A stretch of 49,038 nucleotides of DNA from positions 1-49,038 of the forward strand of contig NZ_CALZFS010000004.1 in assembly GCF_945649885.1 (NCBI RefSeq), given 5' to 3'. The notes under the pieces are model-generated. The model had not been told where the DNA came from. It did not search any database and saw nothing but the letters and a program-made list of their open reading frames with translations. The position numbers and the translations under genes are program-made. Shown piece after piece: positions 16,993 to 24,190 of the stretch (position 1 is the first letter of the stretch; every line of letters starts with the position of its first letter). Source of the DNA: an uncultured Corynebacterium sp. (lineage in GTDB: Bacteria; Actinomycetota; Actinomycetes; Mycobacteriales; Mycobacteriaceae).

Positions 16993-17793
16993 CTAACTCA
17001 TCTTTGAATAGACCCAGCCCATGACGGGGGAAAGCACAGCCGTCGGGGCAATGGCGGATACTGCATTCATGGCCTTGGACAATGGACCCGGCACCACACG
17101 GCGACGGTTCTTCGACAGTGCACGTAGTGTCTCGGCAGAGCAGGACTCGTAGGTCGTCCACAGGAAATCAGGCACCACCTTGTCAATGATGGACTGTTCA
17201 GCCTCAGGGACCACGGCCTCGCGGACAGGTCCCGGAGCCAGCAGGGTGCAGGCCACACCCGTGCCACGAAGCTCATAATGAAGTGCCTCGGTAAACGCAT
17301 TCACACCGGCCTTGGTGAGAACATAGGTGGCATTGTTGGGGATCGGCACGTTGCCGGCAGCAGAGCCGACATTGCAGATTGCGCCGGTGCCACGCTCAAT
17401 CATACCGTCGAGAACTGCACGGGTTAGCTCAAAGACAGCAGTGGCATTCAGATCGAACTGGGCTGTTTCATAGGTCCAATCCTGATCCTTGAAGGGACCG
17501 AAGCTGGCGATACCGGCGGAGTTGATGATGATGTTGATCTCGCGACCCTTGATTTCATCAACCAGTTTTCCCCGCTGCTCACGGTCAGCCAGATCCACAG
17601 CACGGACCTCCACGATCACGCCGTGCTTGTTCTCCAACTCACCGGCGATCTCCTGCAACAGCTCACCGCGACGTGCTACCAGGATCAGGTTGTGTCCATA
17701 ACGGGCCAGATCCCGTGCTATCGCCAGGCCGATTCCCTGACTTGCGCCAGTGACAACTGCGCGGGCGCTCTGGCTTGGGATTGGCAATGCCAT
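16993..17793 (-). CDS. cmrA: Mycolate reductase CmrA (SDR family)
   Basis: 266 residues. Classical SDR signatures are TGASQGIG (15-22), NSAG, and a Ser-(x)12-Tyr-xxx-Lys active site ending in YVLTK. The C-terminus carries a hydrophobic end (LSPVMGWVYSKM). The CmrA assignment rests on length, the neighbouring orn and similarity to the Rv2509 context. That enzyme reduces the beta-keto mycolate precursor to mature mycolic acid for the outer membrane. AAGGAG precedes the ATG. Another SDR role is possible if synteny misleads. Confidence 0.82.
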   Translation of the reverse strand: MALPIPSQSARAVVTGASQGIGLAIARDLARYGHNLILVARRGELLQEIAGELENKHGVIVEVRAVDLADREQRGKLVDEIKGREINIIINSAGIASFGPFKDQDWTYETAQFDLNATAVFELTRAVLDGMIERGTGAICNVGSAAGNVPIPNNATYVLTKAGVNAFTEALHYELRGTGVACTLLAPGPVREAVVPEAEQSIIDKVVPDFLWTTYESCSAETLRALSKNRRRVVPGPLSKAMNAVSAIAPTAVLSPVMGWVYSKMS

Positions 17794-17837
17794 GAAAGCT
17801 CCTTGAATTTGATGATCACTAACGGACTAATCGTACG

Positions 17838-18587
17838 TTATAACGCACCCAACCAGCCGAGTCCCTCCACAGTGGTGCCAGCAGGATGATATTCAGCACC
17901 AATGGCACCGGTGTAGGGGAGGGAATCAAGAAGCTGGAAGATATGAGCATCGTTGACCTCGCCTGTGCCAGGCTCCGTGCGCGCCGGAACACTGGCCACC
18001 TGCACATGTCCCAGCAGGCCGGCATCATGAAGGGCGGTGAGGTGGCGGCTAAGATCCCCGTGGATCTGTTGGACATGGAAGATGTCAAAGAGGATCTTCG
18101 CATTGGGGATATCGCGGATGAGGCTGATGGCTTGACCTAGATCACGGAGGAAATACCCTGGCACCGTGTGGTGGTTGATCGGCTCCACCACCACGAGCAC
18201 CCCCTGTTGAGCAGCCATCGCGGCAGCGGTACGAACATTGCGGACATAGGTTGCAGTTACATCTGGAGTGGTGGGTGCGATACCAGCCATCACATGAAGC
18301 TTGCTGGCACCCAGGGTGGTGGCATAGTGAAGTGCTACTTCAATGGACTCTGTGAAGTCTGTGGTTTCCAGTGCGGCGAGCCCGAAGGAGTCACCGGGAG
18401 GCGCATTGATGAGTGCCACTGGCAGACCAGCCCGGTGGACGCTGGCGGTGAGCTTATCCAGATCATGCTCGTAGGGGAACTGGAATTCCACAGCATCGAA
18501 GAGACCGGTATCCGCTGCAGCCTGAAATCTCTCCAGGAAGGGCAGTTCAGTGAAGAGAAGCGAGAGGTTCGCGGAAAATTTTGGCAT
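17838..18587 (-). CDS. hyi: Hydroxypyruvate-isomerase-like TIM-barrel protein
   Basis: 249 residues of the xylose-isomerase-like TIM barrel family. Key segments are SLLFTELPFLERFQAAA, VVVEPINHH (metal Glu), ILFDIFHVQQIHGD and IGAEYHPAG (second metal Glu). These fit hydroxypyruvate isomerase Hyi or the related 2-oxo-tetronate isomerase OtnI. No glyoxylate or tetronate genes are adjacent, so the substrate is uncertain. AGGAAA lies upstream of the ATG. It lies 44 nt upstream of cmrA on the same strand, and the palindrome CGTTATAACG spans its stop. Confidence 0.75.
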   Translation of the reverse strand: MPKFSANLSLLFTELPFLERFQAAADTGLFDAVEFQFPYEHDLDKLTASVHRAGLPVALINAPPGDSFGLAALETTDFTESIEVALHYATTLGASKLHVMAGIAPTTPDVTATYVRNVRTAAAMAAQQGVLVVVEPINHHTVPGYFLRDLGQAISLIRDIPNAKILFDIFHVQQIHGDLSRHLTALHDAGLLGHVQVASVPARTEPGTGEVNDAHIFQLLDSLPYTGAIGAEYHPAGTTVEGLGWLGAL

Positions 18588-18952
18588 TGATCAGTTTCCT
18601 GGTGACTAGGTTCATAAAATTGACTCAAGGTTGGGTTAGCAACAAATTTAGCCAAGAAACCACAGCAGCACCGCCGGGAAGAACTCCTCAGGTCAGTATT
18701 TCTCTGGTGGGGGTGTGCTGGTCAACGCGAGGGCTCCGTGATCCCTTTTTAGGTAATTCTCAGGTGATGTTAGAGTAGGTCTCGGATTCAGTCCCATTTC
18801 TAGAGTGGGATCAGCGAGGTTGTCCTTCGCCTGGATCCGGTAGGGGCGAGGGCCGCAATCTGTAGGGGGTTGCGGTCCTCCTTTGCATTTCCATGGAGAG
18901 CTGGCGGAGTCTGGCTCCCGAACAGGCCTAATTTTTGGTGGAAATGCAAGAA
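18588..18952. other. Intergenic region between hyi and the tRNA-His terminator
   Basis: No gene is supported. It contains the hyi promoter region and a hairpin at 18848-18880 (GAGGGCCGCAA pairing with TTGCGGTCCTC, one wobble) followed by a short T-rich stretch on the plus strand, possibly a terminator of an unseen plus-strand transcript. GGGTTAGC at about 18633 resembles only half of a DtxR box. Confidence 0.5.
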
Positions 18953-18984
18953 AACCCCTGACTTTGTTTCCAAAGTCAGGGGTT
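18953..18984 (-). terminator. Rho-independent terminator of tRNA-His
   Basis: Perfect 13-bp stem AACCCCTGACTTT with its complement and a 6-nt loop. On the minus strand it is followed by TTTTCTTGC. Confidence 0.9.
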
Positions 18985-18996
18985 CTTCATCTTGGG

Positions 18997-19070
18997 GGTG
19001 GCTGACGGGGCTCGAACCCGCGACACCCAGGATCACAACCTGGTGCTCTACCAGCTGAACTACAGCCACC
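18997..19070 (-). tRNA. tRNA-His (anticodon GTG)
   Basis: Minus-strand cloverleaf with acceptor GTGGCTG/CAGCCAC, an extra genomic G at -1 opposite C73 as typical for tRNA-His, anticodon GTG and T-loop GGTTCGAGCCC. The bases after C73 are CCC, not CCA. Confidence 0.96.
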
Positions 19071-19314
19071 ATTGCTGCATCAAATGCAGCGAGATTAACT
19101 CTAGCCCACTCTTTTGAAATAACAAAAACGCCAGGTAGCTGCGTTATTCGGAGGTTCCGACGGAAGATTTGTTGCTGTGGCGACCATTGTGGAAAATGAG
19201 GCTGGGAACTAAAAGACGAGACCAACCTGCTGGTCTTTCCGGCAGCTCCAACCAGAGGCTCATCGATTGTCCCAGCCTCTCGTGCCACTGGGCATCCCAC
19301 CTGGCGCCGGGTTG

Positions 19315-19320
19315 TATCCT
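19315..19320 (+). promoter_or_regulatory. Candidate -10 element of leaderless larC transcript
   Basis: TATCCT preceded by TTG (extended -10 style) and followed by exactly 7 nt before the larC ATG. No Shine-Dalgarno is present. Confidence 0.45.
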
Positions 19321-19327
19321 TGTCCCC

Positions 19328-20485
19328 ATGAGTCTGTGGATCGATGCAAGTGCCGGGGTAGCTGGAGACATGTTGTTGGGCGCACTGGTTGATGCCGGAG
19401 CAAACCTGGAACAGATCCTCCAGGTCATTGACGCCGTGGTCCCAGGCGAGGTGCAGCTGAGTGCTGAGCAGGTCAATCGCGCCGGGCAGCGCTCGTTGAA
19501 GGTTGAGGTGGACACAGTTCATGAGCATCACTCGCACCGTACCTGGACCACCATCCGCACCATGTTGATTGATGCAGATATTCCAGAGCCGACCCGCAGC
19601 GACGCACTGGCTGTCTTTGAAAGAATCGCCCATGCTGAGGCCGCAGTCCATGGGGTGAATCCAGAAACCATCCACTTCCATGAGGTGGGCGCCCTTGATT
19701 CGATCGCTGACATCGTCGGGGTATGTGAAGCCATGAGACAACTGGGGGAGCAGGAGATCTTTTCGTCATCAATCGCTCTGGGCTCAGGCCGTATCCGGGC
19801 GGCCCACGGTGATATTCCCGTACCGGTGCCGGCTGTAGCCGAGTTGATGCGGGGATGGCCTGCGACCTCTGGTGGTGAGGGAGAACTGGCCACCCCGACC
19901 GGTGTCGCGCTGATCCGGCATTTCGCACAGGCAGCAGGACCCCTGCCCGATGGCGTGATTGCTCGTATCGGTGTGGGGGCCGGCACCAAGGATTTTCCCA
20001 ATCGTCCCAACATCACTCGGGTGATCATCCTTGTGCAGGAGTCCGTGGCCAACTCTGATACCGGCCAGCTGGTGCAGCTGGAGGCAAATATCGATGACAT
20101 GGATGCACGCCTGTGGCCAGGAGTGTTGGAACAGCTCTTTAGCATGGGGGCCCGTGACACGTGGCTGACCCCGATTCTGATGAAGAAGGGCAGGCCCGCA
20201 CACACCATCCATATCCTGGCCCTGCCACAGGATGTAGCGGCCATCAAACAGGTGCTCTTTGCCACCACAACCACCTTCGGGGTGCGCTCCTGGACAGTGG
20301 AGCGGGAAGGCCTGGACCGCCGCTTCGAAACTATCACCGTGGATGGTCATCAGGTGCGGATGAAGATAGGTTCCCGCCAGGGAGTGGATCAGACCGCACA
20401 ACCCGAATTTGACGATATCCAGGCAGCAGCAGTGGCCCTGGGCATCAGCGAGATGGAGGTACTACGCCGAGCCCAGCAGAGTTAA
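19328..20485 (+). CDS. larC: Nickel-pincer cofactor nickel insertase LarC
   Basis: 385 residues from ATG 19328 ([20 protein letters not shown]); the longer frame back to 19169 has no family support. It has LarC/DUF111 signatures: [28 protein letters not shown] and [11 protein letters not shown]. LarC inserts Ni(II) into the pyridinium bis-thiocarboxylate mononucleotide in a CTP-dependent step. In Lactiplantibacillus plantarum larC is split and joined by programmed frameshifting; here it is one continuous frame. It converges on larB with a 4-bp overlap of stops, so the lar functions come from two opposing transcripts. Confidence 0.92.
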   Translation: MSLWIDASAGVAGDMLLGALVDAGANLEQILQVIDAVVPGEVQLSAEQVNRAGQRSLKVEVDTVHEHHSHRTWTTIRTMLIDADIPEPTRSDALAVFERIAHAEAAVHGVNPETIHFHEVGALDSIADIVGVCEAMRQLGEQEIFSSSIALGSGRIRAAHGDIPVPVPAVAELMRGWPATSGGEGELATPTGVALIRHFAQAAGPLPDGVIARIGVGAGTKDFPNRPNITRVIILVQESVANSDTGQLVQLEANIDDMDARLWPGVLEQLFSMGARDTWLTPILMKKGRPAHTIHILALPQDVAAIKQVLFATTTTFGVRSWTVEREGLDRRFETITVDGHQVRMKIGSRQGVDQTAQPEFDDIQAAAVALGISEMEVLRRAQQS

Positions 20486-21153
20486 CGCGCTGAGATCTGG
20501 GCCGCGAGATGCCCCGCGCCATAGCCATTATCGATATTGACCACCCCAACCCCCGGAGCACAGGAGTTGAGCATGGTCAACAGTGGCGCGATGCCACCGG
20601 AGCCTGCGCCATAACCCACAGATGTCGGCACCGCCACGATGGGGCAGGACACCAGACCACCCACCACACTCGGCAACGCACCATCCATGCCGGCGGCGAT
20701 GATGATGACACCTGCCCTGTGCAGTTCCTCCTCATAGCTGAGCAGACGGTGAATACCAGCCACACCCACATCCGCAATCAGGGAGACAGCACGGCCCAGG
20801 TAACGGGCAGTATGCATGGCCTCCTTGGCCACCGGAAGATCAGAGGTACCAGCACACAACACCAACACCGAGACCCCGGTGGGTTCAGGTGCCACCGCAG
20901 GATAAGCCAGGAAACGGGCATCCGGATCATAGAAGACATTGTTCAACACCTCCATGACAGCAGCAGCCTGCTCCGGCTTGACCCGGGTGAACAACGTCGT
21001 CTGCTCCGCATCACGCAGACTCAGCGCAATGGCTGCCACCTGCTCGGTGGTTTTGCTCTCGCAATAGATGGCTTCCGGATAACCACGGCGGCGAGCCCGG
21101 TCAAGATCAAGATGGGCGAAATCGCCGACCTTCCTGGTGCGCTCCTCGCTCAC
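20482..21153 (-). CDS. larB: Nickel-pincer cofactor biosynthesis protein LarB
   Basis: 223 residues. The C-terminal two thirds resemble PurE-type AIR carboxylase: [35 protein letters not shown] and [15 protein letters not shown]. LarB carboxylates and hydrolyses nicotinic acid adenine dinucleotide to give the dicarboxylate mononucleotide precursor of the pincer. The N-terminal [20 protein letters not shown] is the typical LarB lead-in. The start overlaps the larE stop by 4 bp (ATGA), indicating tight co-translation. Confidence 0.92.
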   Translation of the reverse strand: MSEERTRKVGDFAHLDLDRARRRGYPEAIYCESKTTEQVAAIALSLRDAEQTTLFTRVKPEQAAAVMEVLNNVFYDPDARFLAYPAVAPEPTGVSVLVLCAGTSDLPVAKEAMHTARYLGRAVSLIADVGVAGIHRLLSYEEELHRAGVIIIAAGMDGALPSVVGGLVSCPIVAVPTSVGYGAGSGGIAPLLTMLNSCAPGVGVVNIDNGYGAGHLAAQISAR

Positions 21154-22004
21154 AGGCTCCCCTTCGCATTGAGAATGGACAAGGTCATCGCCCCGGATTG
21201 AATACCCCGAAGATCAACCACCGCATAGGTGAAACCAGCCCGGGCCGATGAAGCCTGGATCTCCGCGGAAACCTCAGGGGCGTTGGCGCGGGGGATTTCG
21301 CCCACAAGCAACTCAATGCGGGCAATATCATCATGGTGGCGCACACGGGAATCACTGAAACCAAGCTGATAGAGCGTCAACTCCAGAGCCTCAACCTGCT
21401 TGAGTTTCTCCTCCGTGACCTCATGACCATGTGGGATCCGTGACGCCAGGCAGGGAGCCGCAGGCTTATCCGCAACCGGCAACTGGAAAGCACGTGCAAC
21501 ACTGCGCACATCCGCCTTGCTCAAACCAGCATCAGAAAGCGGACGCAGGACACCATGTTCCGTGGCAGCACGCGCGCCGGGACGGTCAATGCGCGTGGAA
21601 TCATCAGCATTCTCACCATAAGCCACCGCAGAGAGCCCATGGGCCTGGATGAGGGAATCATCGATGACCTCAAACATCTCCTTCTTGCAGAAGTAGCACC
21701 GGTCCACATCGTTGGCGCGGTACCCCTCCACCGCCTGCTCATCAGTGGTGATCTGAATGACCTGCGCACCAATGAACTCAGCAGTGTCCAGCGCCAGGGC
21801 CTTTTCCCGGGATGCCAGGGAAGGGGAGACCGCCATGATCGCCAGGACCCGGTCAGGCCCCAGAACATGGTGGGCGATGGCCAACAGGGTCGCGGAATCA
21901 ACACCACCGGAATATGCGATGCCCAACCGGCCCTCAGCGGGAAGATGCTTTGCGACGCGGTCGATGAGTTTGCCAGCTACTGCAGCTGGCTGGGGAAGAG
22001 GCAT
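21150..22004 (-). CDS. larE: Pyridinium-3,5-biscarboxylate sulfurtransferase LarE
   Basis: 284 residues of the PP-loop ATPase family with SGGVDS at 32-37. LarE converts the pincer carboxylates to thiocarboxylates. Three cysteines stand out: Cys103 and Cys106 in DRCYFCKKE, and Cys185 in APCLASRIPHG. One-cysteine LarE (L. plantarum) sacrifices its single Cys, whereas three-cysteine enzymes such as T. maritima LarE are reported to carry a [4Fe-4S] cluster and can turn over. This protein looks like the latter class. It lies 45 nt downstream of larA and overlaps larB. Confidence 0.92.
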   Translation of the reverse strand: MPLPQPAAVAGKLIDRVAKHLPAEGRLGIAYSGGVDSATLLAIAHHVLGPDRVLAIMAVSPSLASREKALALDTAEFIGAQVIQITTDEQAVEGYRANDVDRCYFCKKEMFEVIDDSLIQAHGLSAVAYGENADDSTRIDRPGARAATEHGVLRPLSDAGLSKADVRSVARAFQLPVADKPAAPCLASRIPHGHEVTEEKLKQVEALELTLYQLGFSDSRVRHHDDIARIELLVGEIPRANAPEVSAEIQASSARAGFTYAVVDLRGIQSGAMTLSILNAKGSL

Positions 22005-22049
22005 GGTGAGGTGACTTGAACCTTTCGGTGCTGAAGATTTAACTGGTGC

Positions 22050-23384
22050 TTACAGGACTAAATTCTTGGTTTCCAACCGGTGCAGGATCTCACCGGCATT
22101 TTCCATGATCAGGGTATCCGGATCAGCGGCAAAGCCATCCCAGTCCAGCGTGTTGGGATCTGCATAACCAAGGTTGTAGGCAGCACAGACCTCCGGGGAG
22201 ACCTGGGACGCCAGGGTGACGTTGATACGCAGCTTCTCCTCACCGGTCTCCGGATCATATGTTCCAAGGCCACGGACGTGGGTGGAATGTGCGATCTCGC
22301 CCCAGGGGTGGTCCTTGAACTTGTCCCACTGCTTGGTGAAATACTCGATGCAGTGATAACCGATATCACCGATACCGGGGTGCATTTCTGAGATCTCCGT
22401 GATGTGTGGGGCATAAACAATGATCTCACCCCCATCAGCACACACCGGTTCCATCTTGTACACGCCCTTGGCGCCGGTCCAGAGATCCTCATACATCTCC
22501 GGAACCTTCGACACAATGCGCTGATAAGGCTCATCCACCCACTTGATGTGGGTACGTGATGCCACCTGGGCGTTGGCAGCCCACGCGGAACGGGTGGTAC
22601 CAAAAGCAACCGAATGCAGGTTGGTGGCACCATCATCACCGGAGGTGGCCACATAGGTGATGGCCAGTTTCTCGCCCTGGATCATCTCGGCGGAAGTGTC
22701 GATGAGCTGACGCACCGGGGTGATGCCCAGAGTTCCGATGATGTCAGATGCGGTGATCAGGGCACCGACCCAGTGAGAGATATCAATGACATCATGAACG
22801 GAACAACCCGGGAAGAAGTACTTATTACCACCGGAGAAACCCACCACCTCATGCGGGAAGACCGGGCCGACAACCAGGTTCACATCAGACTCAGCGACGA
22901 TCTTGTTGATCTGCACGGCCATGTCGCGGTCAGTGAGCAGCCCGCGGGTGAGACGCTCAATCTCTGCTGCCGGAACAGTGCCCAGAGTGGCGATGGCCTC
23001 CGGGTTCTGCCAATCATGATTGAGCACGGTGGCCTTGGGAAAACGCTGCGCAATGGTCTGGCCTGCAGGAACATCCAGCAGCTTTGCGATGGCGGATTCC
23101 TCCATCGCCGCGTGGGTACCCAGGGCGATCAGGATGGTGATGGACTTCGCCCGATCTGCGATGGCATCATAAGCCGCCTGGATCATCAGGCCATGCGGAC
23201 CGGAACGGGTCCCATCAGGAATGACAATGCAGACACTCTTGCCATCCACATCAGTGGTGGCCAGCTGCTCCGTGACGAAGCTACGAGCCTGCTCTGCAGT
23301 GAGCTGATCAGTGGCACTACCCAGCAACGCTGCGGACTCAGCGAGACCCTCCGGCACGGGAAGGGTGAGACTTTCCTTATTCAT
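22050..23384 (-). CDS. larA: Nickel-pincer enzyme LarA (lactate racemase or LarA homolog)
   Basis: 444 residues from the ATG at 23384. The longer frame to 23552 is not supported, because a different small ORF occupies that stretch. All LarA landmarks are present: the cofactor-linking Lys188 in GFSGGNKYFFPG, catalytic His91 in LGTHAAMEE, His178 in FPHEVVG and His204 in DISHWVG. The spacing matches L. plantarum His174/Lys184/His200. It racemises or epimerises an alpha-hydroxy acid by hydride transfer on the Ni-pincer. Lactate is the default substrate, but LarA homologs act on other hydroxy acids and no lactate permease is adjacent, so specificity is open. Confidence 0.88.
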   Translation of the reverse strand: MNKESLTLPVPEGLAESAALLGSATDQLTAEQARSFVTEQLATTDVDGKSVCIVIPDGTRSGPHGLMIQAAYDAIADRAKSITILIALGTHAAMEESAIAKLLDVPAGQTIAQRFPKATVLNHDWQNPEAIATLGTVPAAEIERLTRGLLTDRDMAVQINKIVAESDVNLVVGPVFPHEVVGFSGGNKYFFPGCSVHDVIDISHWVGALITASDIIGTLGITPVRQLIDTSAEMIQGEKLAITYVATSGDDGATNLHSVAFGTTRSAWAANAQVASRTHIKWVDEPYQRIVSKVPEMYEDLWTGAKGVYKMEPVCADGGEIIVYAPHITEISEMHPGIGDIGYHCIEYFTKQWDKFKDHPWGEIAHSTHVRGLGTYDPETGEEKLRINVTLASQVSPEVCAAYNLGYADPNTLDWDGFAADPDTLIMENAGEILHRLETKNLVL

Positions 23385-23511
23385 ACCTTTCAGTGTCCTT
23401 GGTGCCCACCAAGTTTTCAACACCTTGCCAGTTGTTGCAGGCGATGCTCTGCACGGGAGCACCACCGAGATTGGCAGCGAAACCCTCTGTGATCTGAAAG
23501 ATAGGGGCCAT
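23377..23511 (-). CDS. Unrecognised 44-residue ORF overlapping the larA start
   Basis: ATG at 23511 and TAA at 23377; the last 8 nt overlap the larA start (ATGAATAA). The product begins MAPIFQITEGFAANLGG and ends GTKDTERYE, soluble, with one Cys in SIACNNW. Codon choice is like that of the neighbouring genes (many GCC, ATC, AAC, GGT), which supports coding. The overlap suggests it is translated first and couples to larA. It starts about 73 nt after a good promoter. I recognise no family. It could be a regulatory leader peptide, a small cofactor-related protein or a remnant. Confidence 0.5.
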   Translation of the reverse strand: MAPIFQITEGFAANLGGAPVQSIACNNWQGVENLVGTKDTERYE

Positions 23512-23590
23512 GAAGACTCATAACATCGCACGTCCGTGGACTGTGGTGACAACCGCAGAATGGGAAGGGCGACCCCAAGTCTGGTCTTTC

Positions 23591-23619
23591 ATTAGAAAGG
23601 CCTCCAGCACCATCGTCAA
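23591..23619 (-). promoter_or_regulatory. Promoter of the larA operon
   Basis: On the minus strand, -35 TTGACG (23619-23614), a 17-bp spacer and -10 TCTAAT (23596-23591). Transcription would start near 23584, leaving a leader of about 73 nt before the 44-residue ORF. Confidence 0.6.
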
Positions 23620-23848
23620 TACTGGTACCGTGTGGGCAGCGTCGGCCGTTGGGGTCGGCTACCTTTCCTGGCGCTGGTGGAAGCCTTCGTCACCGGGAAA
23701 CTCACCCCCTAGAGATCATGCCTTGGCCGCAGTACTACGCACTCCTTGTCTGCGGGGTGTTCCTGGTTTGTGCCGGTGAATGTGGTTTCATCTGGGTGCT
23801 ATGGAACCCGACTAGAAGGATGGCCACGGTGTGCCCAGGAGTGGGTAA

Positions 23849-23879
23849 AGGGCCCTTTCTAAAGCTAAGAAAGTGCCCT
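23849..23879 (-). terminator. Terminator of tRNA-Arg
   Basis: AGGGCCCTTTCT pairs with AGAAAGTGCCCT (one mismatch) around a 7-nt loop, followed by TTTACC on the minus strand. Confidence 0.75.
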
Positions 23880-23897
23880 CTACCTGCAGATATATTG

Positions 23898-23971
23898 TGC
23901 CCCCAGCAGGATTCGAACCCGCGACCAACCGGGTAGAAGCCGGTTGCTCTAATCCACTGAGCTATGGAGGC
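23898..23971 (-). tRNA. tRNA-Arg (anticodon TCT)
   Basis: Minus-strand cloverleaf with acceptor GCCTCCA/TGGGGGC (one G-U), anticodon loop CTTCTAC giving TCT, and T-loop GGTTCGAATCC. CCA is not encoded. Confidence 0.96.
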
Positions 23972-24177
23972 GTCGGATGGAAATACGGTCTACCAAAAGT
24001 GGTGAACCAAGCCATCCAAGAAACACACTATATAGGGTGCGCACAGGAAATCATCACAGACCCCCTGTGTGAATGGCCACAAAATCAATCCACCAAGGAA
24101 CTTTAGCGCACACCCGTGTTCGGCTACCAACCAGATTCTGAAAACTGCCCGACTAGGGATACCAGTGGGAGCGGGGT

Positions 24178-24183
24178 TAGATT
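24178..24183 (+). promoter_or_regulatory. Candidate -10 element of leaderless copD-ctaG transcript
   Basis: TAGATT followed by exactly 7 nt (GGGGAAT) and then ATG 24191. Confidence 0.45.
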
Positions 24184-24190
24184 GGGGAAT

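Noticed and set aside
18628..18650. DtxR-box-like GGGTTAGC
   Set aside because: Only about half of the 19-bp consensus matches and the neighbouring gene is not iron-related.
18870..19058. Plus-strand ORF ending in GLEPATPRITTWCSTS
   Set aside because: It is the antisense translation of tRNA-His, a well-known spurious ORF type.
19169..19327. N-terminal extension of larC
   Set aside because: The family begins at [10 protein letters not shown] and a -10-like element lies just before ATG 19328.
23385..23552. 56-residue N-terminal extension of larA
   Set aside because: The extension is not LarA-like, and another ORF in a different frame with better codon use occupies the stretch.
23510..23779. 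89-residue plus-strand ORF (MKTHNIARPW...) divergent from larA
   Set aside because: It runs opposite to the larA promoter, has no ribosome site and an unusual Trp-rich composition; the promoter and 44-residue ORF on the other strand explain the region better.
23718..23936. Possible small membrane protein starting MPWPQYYALLV
   Set aside because: One hydrophobic stretch is visible, but there is no ribosome site and the frame runs on into the tRNA-Arg antisense, so support is too thin.
23873..24106. Plus-strand ORF with GFEPATNRVEAGCSNPLSYGG
   Set aside because: Antisense translation of tRNA-Arg.
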